7,849 bases of DNA from positions 1 to 7,849 of the forward strand of contig JAITNE010000081.1 in NCBI GenBank assembly GCA_031290635.1, written 5' to 3'. Positions 1 to 6,351 of the stretch are shown here, in pieces. Source of the DNA: Tannerella sp. (GTDB lineage: Bacteria > Bacteroidota > Bacteroidia > Bacteroidales > Tannerellaceae). The translations under genes and the position numbers were made by a program. Position 1 is the first letter of the stretch. Every line of letters begins with the position of its first letter. Below the pieces are notes generated by a model. The model did not search any database. It saw only the letters and a program-made list of their open reading frames with translations, and had not been told where the DNA came from.

Positions 1-124
1 TTTTAAAATTTAATTTGTTGATAGTCGTTTACTCGCTTGTAAAAATTTTAATTATTAATGGTCGTATCTTCAAAAGACGGACTGAGGTTACGGGTGGTGG
101 TCGGCAGACGGTCTATTCTCGTGG

Positions 125-398
125 CAATGTCATTGACATTGGTCGGAATCCGGCTGTAATGAGTACAATGTGATTGACATTGGTCGGAATCCGACCGGAT
201 TATCTCTAATGTCTTTGACATTGGTCGGAATCCGACCGGATTGCGGTTAATGTCTTTGACATTGGAGATAATCCGACCGGATTGTGTCTAATGTCTTTGA
301 CATTGGTCATAATCCTGTGAGGTTTCCGTCCAATGTCTTTGACATTATTCGGAATCATGTGAGGTTTCCGTCTGATGTTATTCATATTGTGCCGAATC
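125..398. repeat. Tandem array of seven 41/42-bp dyad-containing repeats
   Basis: Units begin at 125, 166, 207, 248, 289, 331 and 373, so the period is 41 bp for the first four steps and 42 bp for the last two. Each unit opens with a dyad: AATGTC-TTT-GACATT in units 3-6, CAATGTCA-T-TGACATTG in unit 1, and decayed forms in units 2 and 7. Units 2 and 3 carry a second dyad, GGTCGG-AAT-CCGACC, overlapping an alternative one, AATCC-GACC-GGATT. Units 5 and 6 replace this half with a GTGAGGTTTCCGTC variant, so there are two subtypes. The array lies directly 3' of the minus-strand efflux operon, so read-through transcripts would contain serial hairpins. A role as transcript end, mRNA stabiliser or protein-binding array is inference. 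The remainder of the gene-free stretch 1-426 (positions 1-124) shows nothing I can name. Confidence 0.9.
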
Positions 399-400
399 TT

Positions 401-428
401 TTAATTCTTAATTCTTAATTCTTAATTC
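401..428. repeat. Heptamer tandem repeat TTAATTC x4
   Basis: Four perfect head-to-tail copies of TTAATTC run from 401 to 428 and overlap the stop codon of the adaptor gene (TGA on the minus strand, 427-429). Read on the minus strand it is TGAATTAAG-type sequence immediately after translation ends. A one-base variant of the same heptamer (CAATTCT / AATTGAG) occurs at 4775-4789 and 4991-5025, so this is a recurring short repeat in this genome segment. Confidence 0.9.
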
Positions 429-1677
429 ATTTCAACACAATCTCCTCTGCATCGCCAAAATTGTCGTATCCGGTAACAATTACCCGTTCACCTGTCTTCA
501 ATCCGTCAAGGACTTCGTATTGGCGGGGGTTTTGTCGGCCGATGGAAATCATCGTCTTCTTAGCGCGGTCGCCGGCTTCGTTTAACTTGAAAAGCCATTG
601 TCCGCCGGTGGTCTGGAAGAAGTTGCCTTTGGGAATCACAAGCGCGTCTTCGGGTTGCTCAAGCTCTATCTGTACGCGAAAACTCTTTCCTATACGGACG
701 TTGTCAGGCGTGTGGCCGCTGAAAACCAGATCGACCTCAAATTGGCGTTCGCGAATCTCGGGGTTAATCTTGGTTATCTTGAGAGGATATTTTTCGTCCT
801 GATAAGTTATCGTCGCCGGAATACCTACTACGATTTTGTCGATGTAATATTCGCTTACCTTGGTGTTGATTTTGATTTGGTCGACGACTTTCAGTTCACC
901 GATACTCGATCCGGCGTTCACCCGCTCGCCCGGCATGACGCTGACGTAACTCAGCTGCCCGTTTACGGGAGCGCGTACGATGAGGTTGTCCAAACGCTCG
1001 CGGCTGCGCTCGAAACGCTTTTCTTCGCGGGTAAGATCGTTGTGCATTAAATCGGTCTGGATGGAATTGAGCAGCGAATCGTGCTTCAACTCGTCCATCA
1101 GCAGACGGGTGTTTTCCTGGTTGAAGATAAATTCGTCTTCGGCTACTTCATACTGTGCCTTGCTTTTGATGCCGATGTTAAATTCTTCACGGTTGAGCAC
1201 ATTTTCCTTGCTAAGGCGGTCTAATTTATAGATTGTCTCCATGCTTTGCCGTTTCAGCTGGGATGTTTTGCGTTCCATCTCAATCTGTTTCTCGCGGTAA
1301 CCGACCTGCTGCTTGGCTAAGGCGTCGCGTTCGTCCTCGATGGTGCGGACTAAATCGGGATTTGTCATCACCAGGATGACGTCACCGACCTTCAGCAGAC
1401 TGCCGTCTTCGGCTACAATGCGGTCAACGGTTCCGGACTCCAGACTGTTCAGCTTGATAGTCAGCTTTGGCTGGATGACGCCTTCGACGTCAAGATACTC
1501 CAGGAATTTATCCTGCCTGACTTCGGCTATTTCCAATTTATCTACTTCGTAACGCAACCGACGGGGTCCGGCGCCGGCTATCAGCAGATAAATCATGAAT
1601 GCTGCAAATACGATGCCTGCCATAAAGTAATATTTATACCTGACAAGCGGATGTTTTTTCTTTAATTGTATGTCCAT
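427..1677 (-). CDS. HlyD/RND-type efflux periplasmic adaptor subunit
   Basis: Membrane-fusion (periplasmic adaptor) protein of 416 residues that would bridge an inner-membrane pump and the TolC channel encoded just upstream. The N-terminus has a short basic cytoplasmic part and one hydrophobic anchor at about residues 17-36, with no lipobox. Two lipoyl/barrel-sandwich halves are visible: about 75-110 (SGTVDRIVAEDGSLLKVGD) and about 232-262 (IVRAPVNGQLSYVSVMPGE). They are separated by a charged, heptad-rich coiled-coil hairpin at about 112-230. A beta-barrel and membrane-proximal domain follow to the C-terminus (GLKTGERVIVTGYDNFG). The start codon lies 10 bp after the TolC stop, so the two genes are very probably co-transcribed. 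No pump gene follows within the window. The substrate cannot be told from sequence; the adaptor type fits MacA-like ABC exporters as well as RND pumps. Confidence 0.9.
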   Translation of the reverse strand: MDIQLKKKHPLVRYKYYFMAGIVFAAFMIYLLIAGAGPRRLRYEVDKLEIAEVRQDKFLEYLDVEGVIQPKLTIKLNSLESGTVDRIVAEDGSLLKVGDVILVMTNPDLVRTIEDERDALAKQQVGYREKQIEMERKTSQLKRQSMETIYKLDRLSKENVLNREEFNIGIKSKAQYEVAEDEFIFNQENTRLLMDELKHDSLLNSIQTDLMHNDLTREEKRFERSRERLDNLIVRAPVNGQLSYVSVMPGERVNAGSSIGELKVVDQIKINTKVSEYYIDKIVVGIPATITYQDEKYPLKITKINPEIRERQFEVDLVFSGHTPDNVRIGKSFRVQIELEQPEDALVIPKGNFFQTTGGQWLFKLNEAGDRAKKTMISIGRQNPRQYEVLDGLKTGERVIVTGYDNFGDAEEIVLK

Positions 1678-1687
1678 AATTGTTTGT

Positions 1688-3187
1688 TTATTTAATTAAC
1701 AGTTGATAGTCTTCGGTGATGGGAATGTTTTTCTCGAAGTCGTAGAGCGTGATGCTGCGCAAGGAGTAATAGAGCGACCAGTAATTATTCAGGGTAGTGA
1801 TATAATTACGTTTGGCGGTGTCCTTTTCGGTAATCGAAGCGTTGAGGTCGAGGATGGTCGATTTGCCCAGGAGATAGAGCTTTCGGGCGACTTCGTTGCG
1901 ACGTTCCGCCGTATAATCGGCTTTGATGGCTACGTGCAGCTGGTTGGATTGCAAATTGAACTGTTTTACCAGCCGGGTAATATTCATTTCGAAGTCATTG
2001 CGTGCCTGCTCTGCTTGTACATATACTATGTCGCGGCGGGATTTGGCTAACTGTACCTGTCCTTTGCCTCGTCCCCAATCCAAAATGGGCAGCCTGAATC
2101 CTACTTCTACGTATTGCTGGTTTAGAGGGTCGCGGTAAACGGTTTCCAAATCATGGCCGGTCTGCGTCAGTCCGAAGAGCATGTATAAATTGGCGCTCAG
2201 TCCGGTTGAAGCTTTGGCGTTGGCTACACTGCTTTCGCTTTCGAGCTTTTGCCGCTGCAAATCCAGGATGTCGGAACTGTTCTGCAAGGCGTACTGCAAG
2301 GCTTCATCAGCGTCGATGCTTCCCAGCGGCACATTGTTTTCGATGACGACGGTAATCGGCAAAGCATCCTTGACACCAAGGTAAGAACGAAGATCCTGCA
2401 CGCTGTTGTCCACTTCAAGCTGTGCGTTCAAGCGATTGCTTTCTTCGTTCAGCTTGTTGATTTCCAACTGAAGCATTTCGTTTTCGGTGATTGTACCGAT
2501 GTTGTAACGCCCCTGCGCAAAGACGTACAGGGTGTCGGCATTGGCATAATTTGTCTGAGCTATTTCGAGGTTGGTCTGCGCTCTGGCTAAGCGAAAAAAT
2601 CTGTCGGTAGCCCTCTGGGATACTAATTCCATGGTTTCGGCATAAATTCTTTTGGCTGATTCAAAACGGATAGGTTCGATTTTCTTGTCCCACTTCAGTG
2701 AGTTATGACCGAACAGGGATTGCTGATAACCGACAGTTACGGGCGTGGATTTGTAGGAAAAAGCTTTTCCGGTCAACTCGTCCAGGCGCTGCAAGTTAGT
2801 CTGCATAAACATTGAACCACCCGTAAGAGCGATATTCTGTGAAATCGACAGGTTAGCATCCACTCTAAGCTGATTTTGCCGGACGTATTGCGCCGTCCCG
2901 TCGGGCAACGTAATAGCATTGATGGAGTGATTGAAATTAGGAGTCGAAGTGAATGTCAGCGAAGGCAGATAGTTCGCCTTGTAATAACAATACGTCCAAT
3001 AGGAGGAACGGAAATTGTGGCGGGCGTAGAGGACGTCCGGAGATTGCTGCCGAGCTATGTCGATGGCCTCCTGCAAGGTGACAGTCAATACGGAATCTTG
3101 CTGTTCGTGCGGCGGCTTTTCATCCTGTGCGCAGATAATCGGCAAGAAAGCAATCCAAAATAATAATACTGTAAAAACATTTCTCAT
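1688..3187 (-). CDS. TolC-family outer-membrane efflux channel
   Basis: Outer-membrane efflux protein of 499 residues, within the usual length for the family. A signal peptide covers about residues 1-20 (hydrophobic core VLLFWIAFLPII, likely cleavage after ICA). The C at 19 is not in a proper lipobox, so a lipoprotein form is unlikely. Two OEP repeats are visible. The first starts with LQEAIDIARQQSPDV at about 38-52 and contains GRYNIGTITENEMLQLE at about 226-242. The second starts near 292 (DADEALQYALQNSSDI) and contains the family-typical LPILDWGRGKGQ. It would form a trimeric channel docking with the HlyD-type adaptor encoded 10 bp downstream. It is the first gene of the operon. A -24/-12 promoter lies upstream at 3222-3242 and no TAnnTTTG box was found in front of it, suggesting sigma-54-dependent expression. 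Confidence 0.92.
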   Translation of the reverse strand: MRNVFTVLLFWIAFLPIICAQDEKPPHEQQDSVLTVTLQEAIDIARQQSPDVLYARHNFRSSYWTYCYYKANYLPSLTFTSTPNFNHSINAITLPDGTAQYVRQNQLRVDANLSISQNIALTGGSMFMQTNLQRLDELTGKAFSYKSTPVTVGYQQSLFGHNSLKWDKKIEPIRFESAKRIYAETMELVSQRATDRFFRLARAQTNLEIAQTNYANADTLYVFAQGRYNIGTITENEMLQLEINKLNEESNRLNAQLEVDNSVQDLRSYLGVKDALPITVVIENNVPLGSIDADEALQYALQNSSDILDLQRQKLESESSVANAKASTGLSANLYMLFGLTQTGHDLETVYRDPLNQQYVEVGFRLPILDWGRGKGQVQLAKSRRDIVYVQAEQARNDFEMNITRLVKQFNLQSNQLHVAIKADYTAERRNEVARKLYLLGKSTILDLNASITEKDTAKRNYITTLNNYWSLYYSLRSITLYDFEKNIPITEDYQLLIK

Positions 3188-3221
3188 AAGCTAAATATAT
3201 TTGATATTATGTACTAAATAT

Positions 3222-3242
3222 AGTAGCAACTATCATGCCAAA
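3222..3242 (-). promoter_or_regulatory. Predicted sigma-54 (-24/-12) promoter of the tolC-hlyD operon
   Basis: On the minus strand the sequence reads TTTGGCATG-ATAG-TTGCT, against the consensus TGGCACG-N4-TTGCW. The -24 GG is at 3239-3238 and the -12 GC at 3227-3226, exactly the required 12-base offset. The only mismatch in the conserved core is T for C in GGCAC. The predicted start is near 3214, leaving a leader of about 27 nt before the TolC ATG. A gene for an NtrC-type activator lies next door. Confidence 0.75.
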
Positions 3243-3296
3243 TGGTCTTTTTGTTTATTATCAGCAAGATATTGATTTTAGTATAATTGCTATTCT

Positions 3297-3331
3297 GTGC
3301 ATTTCTGCACGTTGAGTGTGCGGTTTGGCAC
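3297..3331. promoter_or_regulatory. Paired dyads GTGC-N6-GCAC, likely enhancer (UAS) for the NtrC-type regulator
   Basis: Two 14-bp inverted repeats are present: GTGCATTTCTGCAC at 3297-3310 and GTGCGGTTTGGCAC at 3318-3331. Both are preceded by T and share TT in the middle of the spacer (TGTGCnnTTnnGCAC). Their starts are 21 bp apart, two turns of B-DNA, so they face the same side of the helix. Their centres lie about 90 and 111 bp upstream of the predicted sigma-54 start of tolC, the usual distance for NtrC-family activator sites. They also lie upstream of the regulator's own promoter, so autoregulation is possible. Binding by the adjacent regulator is inferred. Confidence 0.65.
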
Positions 3332-3381
3332 TAAATCCGTAGAATACAGGCTCACAAAAAGTGTTAAGTTGTTGCGGCTTT

Positions 3382-3413
3382 GTTGTTGAATGAAGAAATT
3401 ATTCGTAATTTTG
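3382..3413 (+). promoter_or_regulatory. Bacteroidota-type housekeeping promoter of the response regulator
   Basis: The -7 box TAATTTTG at 3406-3413 matches TAnnTTTG perfectly. A GTTG at 3382-3385 sits 20 bp upstream as the -33 element; a full TTTG at 3379-3382 is also present with a 23-bp gap. The predicted start near 3418-3420 leaves a leader of only about 10 nt before the ATG at 3429. This placement argues against the upstream in-frame ATG at 3390, which would lie inside the promoter. Confidence 0.7.
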
Positions 3414-3428
3414 CGGCAAATATACTTT

Positions 3429-4781
3429 ATGGATAAGAAAGGAAAGATTTTGATTATTGATGATAACGAGGACGTGCTTTTTGCCTTGAACGCGCTGTTG
3501 TTGCCTTATATGGAAAGTATTAAAGTAAGCGTCAGCCCCGAAAAACTCATTCATTACCAGCGCACATTCAAGCCCGACGTTATATTGCTTGATATGAACT
3601 TCAGGATGGATGTAGTGAGCGGCAAAGAGGGCTTCCTCTGGCTCAAGAAGTTGCTTGACGCCGACCCCGATGCGATAGTGATTCTGATGACCGCCTACGC
3701 TGATACGGCAAAAGCAGTGCAGGCTATCAAGGCAGGAGCTACGGATTATATCTCTAAACCCTGGGAGAAAGAGAAACTGCTGGCAACCATTTCTTCAGCT
3801 CTTAAACTGAAAGAATCGCGCCTGCAAGTCGAGAATCTTAAAGCGCAGGTAGCCTCGCTGAGCATGGCTGAGCCGGTTGAATTTATCGGCAAGTCGAAAG
3901 AGATGATGGATATATTTTCGATGATAGAGAAACTGTCTGCGACCGAAACCAATATCCTGCTGCTTGGTGAAAACGGCACGGGTAAAGATTTGATTGCAAA
4001 AGAGATTTACTTCAATTCGTTACGCCGTAACAAGGTTTTTATCTCTATCGACCTCGGCGCTATCCCCGAAACGCTCTTCGAGAGCGAACTGTTTGGCTAC
4101 GAAAAAGGCGCATTCACGGACGCGGTAAGCGATAAAGCCGGTCGTATGGAAATAGCTTCAGGCGGTACGCTTTTTCTTGATGAAATAGGCAACCTCTCAC
4201 TTCCTATGCAGACGAAACTGTTAAGCGCCATAGAGAAAAAACAAACTTCACGGCTTGGCTCTACCCGCACACAGCCTATCGACGTTCGTTTTATCTGCGC
4301 TACTAATCTCGACATCTACGACGCGGCTCTGCGAGGTACGTTTCGCCAGGACTTGCTCTATCGCATCAACACGATAGAAATAAAGATTCCGCCTCTGCGC
4401 GACCGTGGCGAGGATAAAATCCTGCTTGCTAACTTTTTCTTGCGGAAGTTTGCGCTACGCTACAAGAAAGCTATCACCAGCCTCTCGCAGGACGCGAAGA
4501 ACAAGATAATGTCGTACCACTGGCCCGGCAATGTACGCGAGTTGCAAAACATTATGGAACGCGCCGTCATCCTTACTTCCGACCGTACATTGAAGCCCGA
4601 CAGCATCGTCCTCAGCGCCACTAACCGCAAACGCGATAATGAGACGCTAAATCTCCTCGAAATAGAACGCGCGACAATAGAAATAGCCATGCAACGCAGC
4701 GGAGGCAATATGAATAAAGCCGCTGAAATGCTGGGTATCTCAAGATTTGCGCTGTACAGGAAAATCAATTTAATGAATTGA
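3429..4781 (+). CDS. NtrC-family sigma-54-dependent response regulator
   Basis: Transcription activator of 450 residues with three parts. The receiver domain (about 5-125) has acidic pocket D11/D12, phospho-acceptor D55 (ILLDMNF), T88 and K110. The AAA+ sigma-54 activation domain (about 150-385) has Walker A GENGTGKD at 180-187, the L1 loop GAFTDA at 227-232, Walker B GGTLFLDEI at 245-253 and the FRQDLLYR region at 305-312. The C-terminal Fis-type helix-turn-helix spans about 424-447 (GGNMNKAAEMLGISRFALYRKI). The L1 loop has D where the classical motif is GAFTGA. The start at 3429 is preferred over in-frame 3390 because a promoter box sits between them and the receiver fold begins only at KGKILIIDD. 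The kinase encoded downstream is the obvious partner, and the divergent tolC-hlyD operon with its sigma-54 promoter is the obvious target. Confidence 0.93.
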   Translation: MDKKGKILIIDDNEDVLFALNALLLPYMESIKVSVSPEKLIHYQRTFKPDVILLDMNFRMDVVSGKEGFLWLKKLLDADPDAIVILMTAYADTAKAVQAIKAGATDYISKPWEKEKLLATISSALKLKESRLQVENLKAQVASLSMAEPVEFIGKSKEMMDIFSMIEKLSATETNILLLGENGTGKDLIAKEIYFNSLRRNKVFISIDLGAIPETLFESELFGYEKGAFTDAVSDKAGRMEIASGGTLFLDEIGNLSLPMQTKLLSAIEKKQTSRLGSTRTQPIDVRFICATNLDIYDAALRGTFRQDLLYRINTIEIKIPPLRDRGEDKILLANFFLRKFALRYKKAITSLSQDAKNKIMSYHWPGNVRELQNIMERAVILTSDRTLKPDSIVLSATNRKRDNETLNLLEIERATIEIAMQRSGGNMNKAAEMLGISRFALYRKINLMN

Positions 4782-4789
4782 GAATTGAG
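4775..4789. repeat. Left heptamer repeat (GAATTGA x2), inverted relative to 4989-5025
   Basis: GAATTGAGAATTGAG overlaps the stop codon of the response regulator (TGA at 4779-4781). Its exact reverse complement, CTCAATTCTCAATTC, lies at 4989-5003. The two arms of 15 bp therefore form an inverted repeat enclosing about 200 bp, including the 23-bp tandem array. The last codons of the regulator (Met-Asn-stop) fall at or within the repeat. Confidence 0.85.
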
Positions 4790-4826
4790 CTTCCAAGCGC
4801 TCGTAGTTGGCGGGTTACCGGTGCAT

Positions 4827-4962
4827 GCGTTAGCGCGACACACGGATAAGCGTTAGCGCGACACACGGATAAGCGTTAGTACGACACACGGATAAGCGTT
4901 AGTACGACACACGGATAAGCGTTAGTACGACACACGGATAAGCATTAGCGCGTCACACCCGC
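4827..4962. repeat. 23-bp tandem repeat array, five units plus a degenerate sixth
   Basis: Units start at 4827, 4850, 4873, 4896, 4919 and 4942. Each begins GCGTTAG, then CG (units 1-2) or TA (units 3-5), and ends CGACACACGGATAA. The first five are otherwise identical. The sixth begins GCATTAGCGCG and decays into CACACCCGCG. There are no spacers. The array occupies most of the 245-bp gap between the regulator and kinase genes. The near-identity of the units points to recent slippage or recombination. No TAnnTTTG promoter box was found between the two genes, so the kinase may be read through from the regulator, across the array. Confidence 0.92.
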
Positions 4963-4990
4963 GAAAATACGCAGGAAATCGTCGCCGTCT

Positions 4991-5025
4991 CAATTCTCAA
5001 TTCTCAATTCTCAATTCTCAATTCT
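4991..5025. repeat. Heptamer tandem repeat CAATTCT x5 abutting the kinase start codon
   Basis: Five perfect copies of CAATTCT fill 4991-5025 and one T separates them from the ATG at 5027. The ribosome-loading region of the kinase gene is thus made entirely of repeat sequence with no Shine-Dalgarno match. Absence of a clear Shine-Dalgarno is common in Bacteroidota. A change in copy number would alter the leader but not the reading frame. Confidence 0.9.
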
Positions 5026-5026
5026 T

Positions 5027-6310
5027 ATGTATCATTTCAGACTTATTATTCGTATCTTATTATCCATCTTCTGCGCTACAGCGACAGGATTTTGCCTCTC
5101 TCGCGGATGGTATGGGCCATGTCTTGTCGGCTTATTGCTGACTGTGTTTTGCATCCGCCGACTGTACAACTTCCTCTATCGAACCGTCAAGGACATGAGA
5201 CGCCTCACGGAAGCAATACATTTCTCGGAGTTTAACATCTCTTTCAAGAATATGACGGGTAAAGGCTTATCTCCCGAGTTGATGCCCGAAATGGAGGCTT
5301 CGATAGCGCACTTCAACAGTCAGTTGCAAAAGAAAGTCAGCGAGCAGAATTTTTACGACACCCTGCTTAACCGTATAGATTTCGGTCTGATAGTTGTCGA
5401 CACGCAGGGCGTTATCACTTGGATAAACAAGATGGCTTTAGACATGCTCGGCAAACCTCAACCCAAGACTTTAGCTGATTTGGAGAACGTCTCGCACGGT
5501 CTGAGCGAGACTCTCGACAATCTTATTCCGAACGAAACGCACATCATTCAAATACATAAAGGAAGCAAAGAACACAGTATGGTAGCTACCGCAGTCTATT
5601 TTATCGCCGAAGGCAAACACCTGAAAATCGTTAGTTTGAAGAACATCCAGACCGTACTCGACGAGACCGAAAGCGACGCATGGAAGAAACTTATTCGCGT
5701 TCTGATGCACGAAATAATGAACTCGCTGACGCCTATTATCTCGCTTTCGGAGACCTTCGCGCGACCCGACGACGAGAACCGCGAAATGCTCGGAAGCGCC
5801 ATGCAGGCTATTCATCGCCGCAGTAGTGGCTTAGTTGATTTCGTCAATAATTATCGTCAGCTGACGCATATTCCGCTTCCCGTCATGTCGCCCTTTGCGG
5901 CTCAGGAATGGCTTGCCGATCTGCATCGCTTGCTGGCTGCCGACAACTACTCATTCTCCTACGCCGTTACGCCCGTCGATATGACGATTCTCGCCGACCG
6001 CATCCTGATGGATCAGGTAATGATAAATCTTGTCAAGAACGCCTGCGAATCGGAATCAAGCGGCTCCTCGACGGTGCACGTCAGCATCTCGAAGAACGAG
6101 TATCAGCGTCCCTTGCTTAAAGTAACAGATAAGGGCGAAGGCATTTTGCCCGAAGTGATACCCCAGATATTTGTGCCTTTCTTCACGACTAAAGCCAAAG
6201 GTTCGGGCATAGGTTTAAGCATTTGCAGACAAATAATTACTCTTCACGGCGGCGTCATCACCGTAGAATCCGAACTTGAGCGCGGCAGCTGCTTCACAAT
6301 TACGCTTTGA
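5027..6310 (+). CDS. Membrane-anchored sensor histidine kinase (NtrB/NtrY-like)
   Basis: Sensor kinase of 427 residues. Two hydrophobic segments at about 7-23 and 31-44 form a tight hairpin with only a few residues between them, so there is no periplasmic sensor domain. A linker and a PAS-like domain follow at about 105-205 (NRIDFGLIVVDTQGVITWINKMALDMLG). The phospho-acceptor is H228 in LMHEIMNSLTPI. The ATPase domain has an N box at about 332-340 (MINLVKNAC, N338), G1 at 366-372 (VTDKGEG, D368), F box FVPFFTTKAKG and G2 GSGIGLS at 392-398. All catalytic motifs are intact. It should phosphorylate the NtrC-type regulator encoded 245 bp upstream on the same strand. Sensing is probably cytoplasmic or at the membrane. 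The signal is unknown. Confidence 0.92.
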   Translation: MYHFRLIIRILLSIFCATATGFCLSRGWYGPCLVGLLLTVFCIRRLYNFLYRTVKDMRRLTEAIHFSEFNISFKNMTGKGLSPELMPEMEASIAHFNSQLQKKVSEQNFYDTLLNRIDFGLIVVDTQGVITWINKMALDMLGKPQPKTLADLENVSHGLSETLDNLIPNETHIIQIHKGSKEHSMVATAVYFIAEGKHLKIVSLKNIQTVLDETESDAWKKLIRVLMHEIMNSLTPIISLSETFARPDDENREMLGSAMQAIHRRSSGLVDFVNNYRQLTHIPLPVMSPFAAQEWLADLHRLLAADNYSFSYAVTPVDMTILADRILMDQVMINLVKNACESESSGSSTVHVSISKNEYQRPLLKVTDKGEGILPEVIPQIFVPFFTTKAKGSGIGLSICRQIITLHGGVITVESELERGSCFTITL

Positions 6311-6321
6311 TTAAATTTGAT

Positions 6322-6329
6322 TACCTTTG
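6322..6329 (+). promoter_or_regulatory. Predicted -7 box for the transcarbamylase gene
   Basis: TACCTTTG matches TAnnTTTG perfectly and ends 22 bp before the ATG at 6352. No TTG is found at the expected -33 distance; the nearest TTTG (6306-6309) is only 12 bp upstream and overlaps the kinase stop. The identical TACCTTTG occurs before the gene at 7560. The box lies downstream of the alternative in-frame TTG start at 6307, supporting the start at 6352. Confidence 0.6.
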
Positions 6330-6351
6330 CAGCTTCATAAATAAATTTAAT

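Noticed and set aside
58..159. 33-codon plus-strand ORF
   Set aside because: It runs into the repeat array, has no recognisable domain or promoter, and its length is expected by chance.
125..398. CRISPR array
   Set aside because: The units are contiguous 41/42-bp tandem repeats that are similar along their whole length; there are no unique spacers and no cas genes.
598..1050. Long plus-strand ORF opposite the adaptor gene, and similar antisense ORFs elsewhere
   Set aside because: These open frames lie opposite or across well-supported genes with clear family motifs, and their translations show no recognisable domain.
3325..3340. Sigma-54 promoter on the plus strand (TTGGCAC...) for the response regulator
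   Set aside because: The -24 half is good but the -12 position reads CCGT instead of TTGC. The GGCAC is better explained as half of the second dyad, and a good TAnnTTTG promoter exists downstream.
3390..3428. Upstream in-frame ATG as the response-regulator start
   Set aside because: It lies within the predicted promoter (3382-3413) and would add 13 residues ahead of the receiver domain that are not expected in the family.
4827..4962. CRISPR array or coding repeat
   Set aside because: The 23-bp units follow one another without spacers, and 23 is not a multiple of three, so a conserved peptide repeat is not produced.
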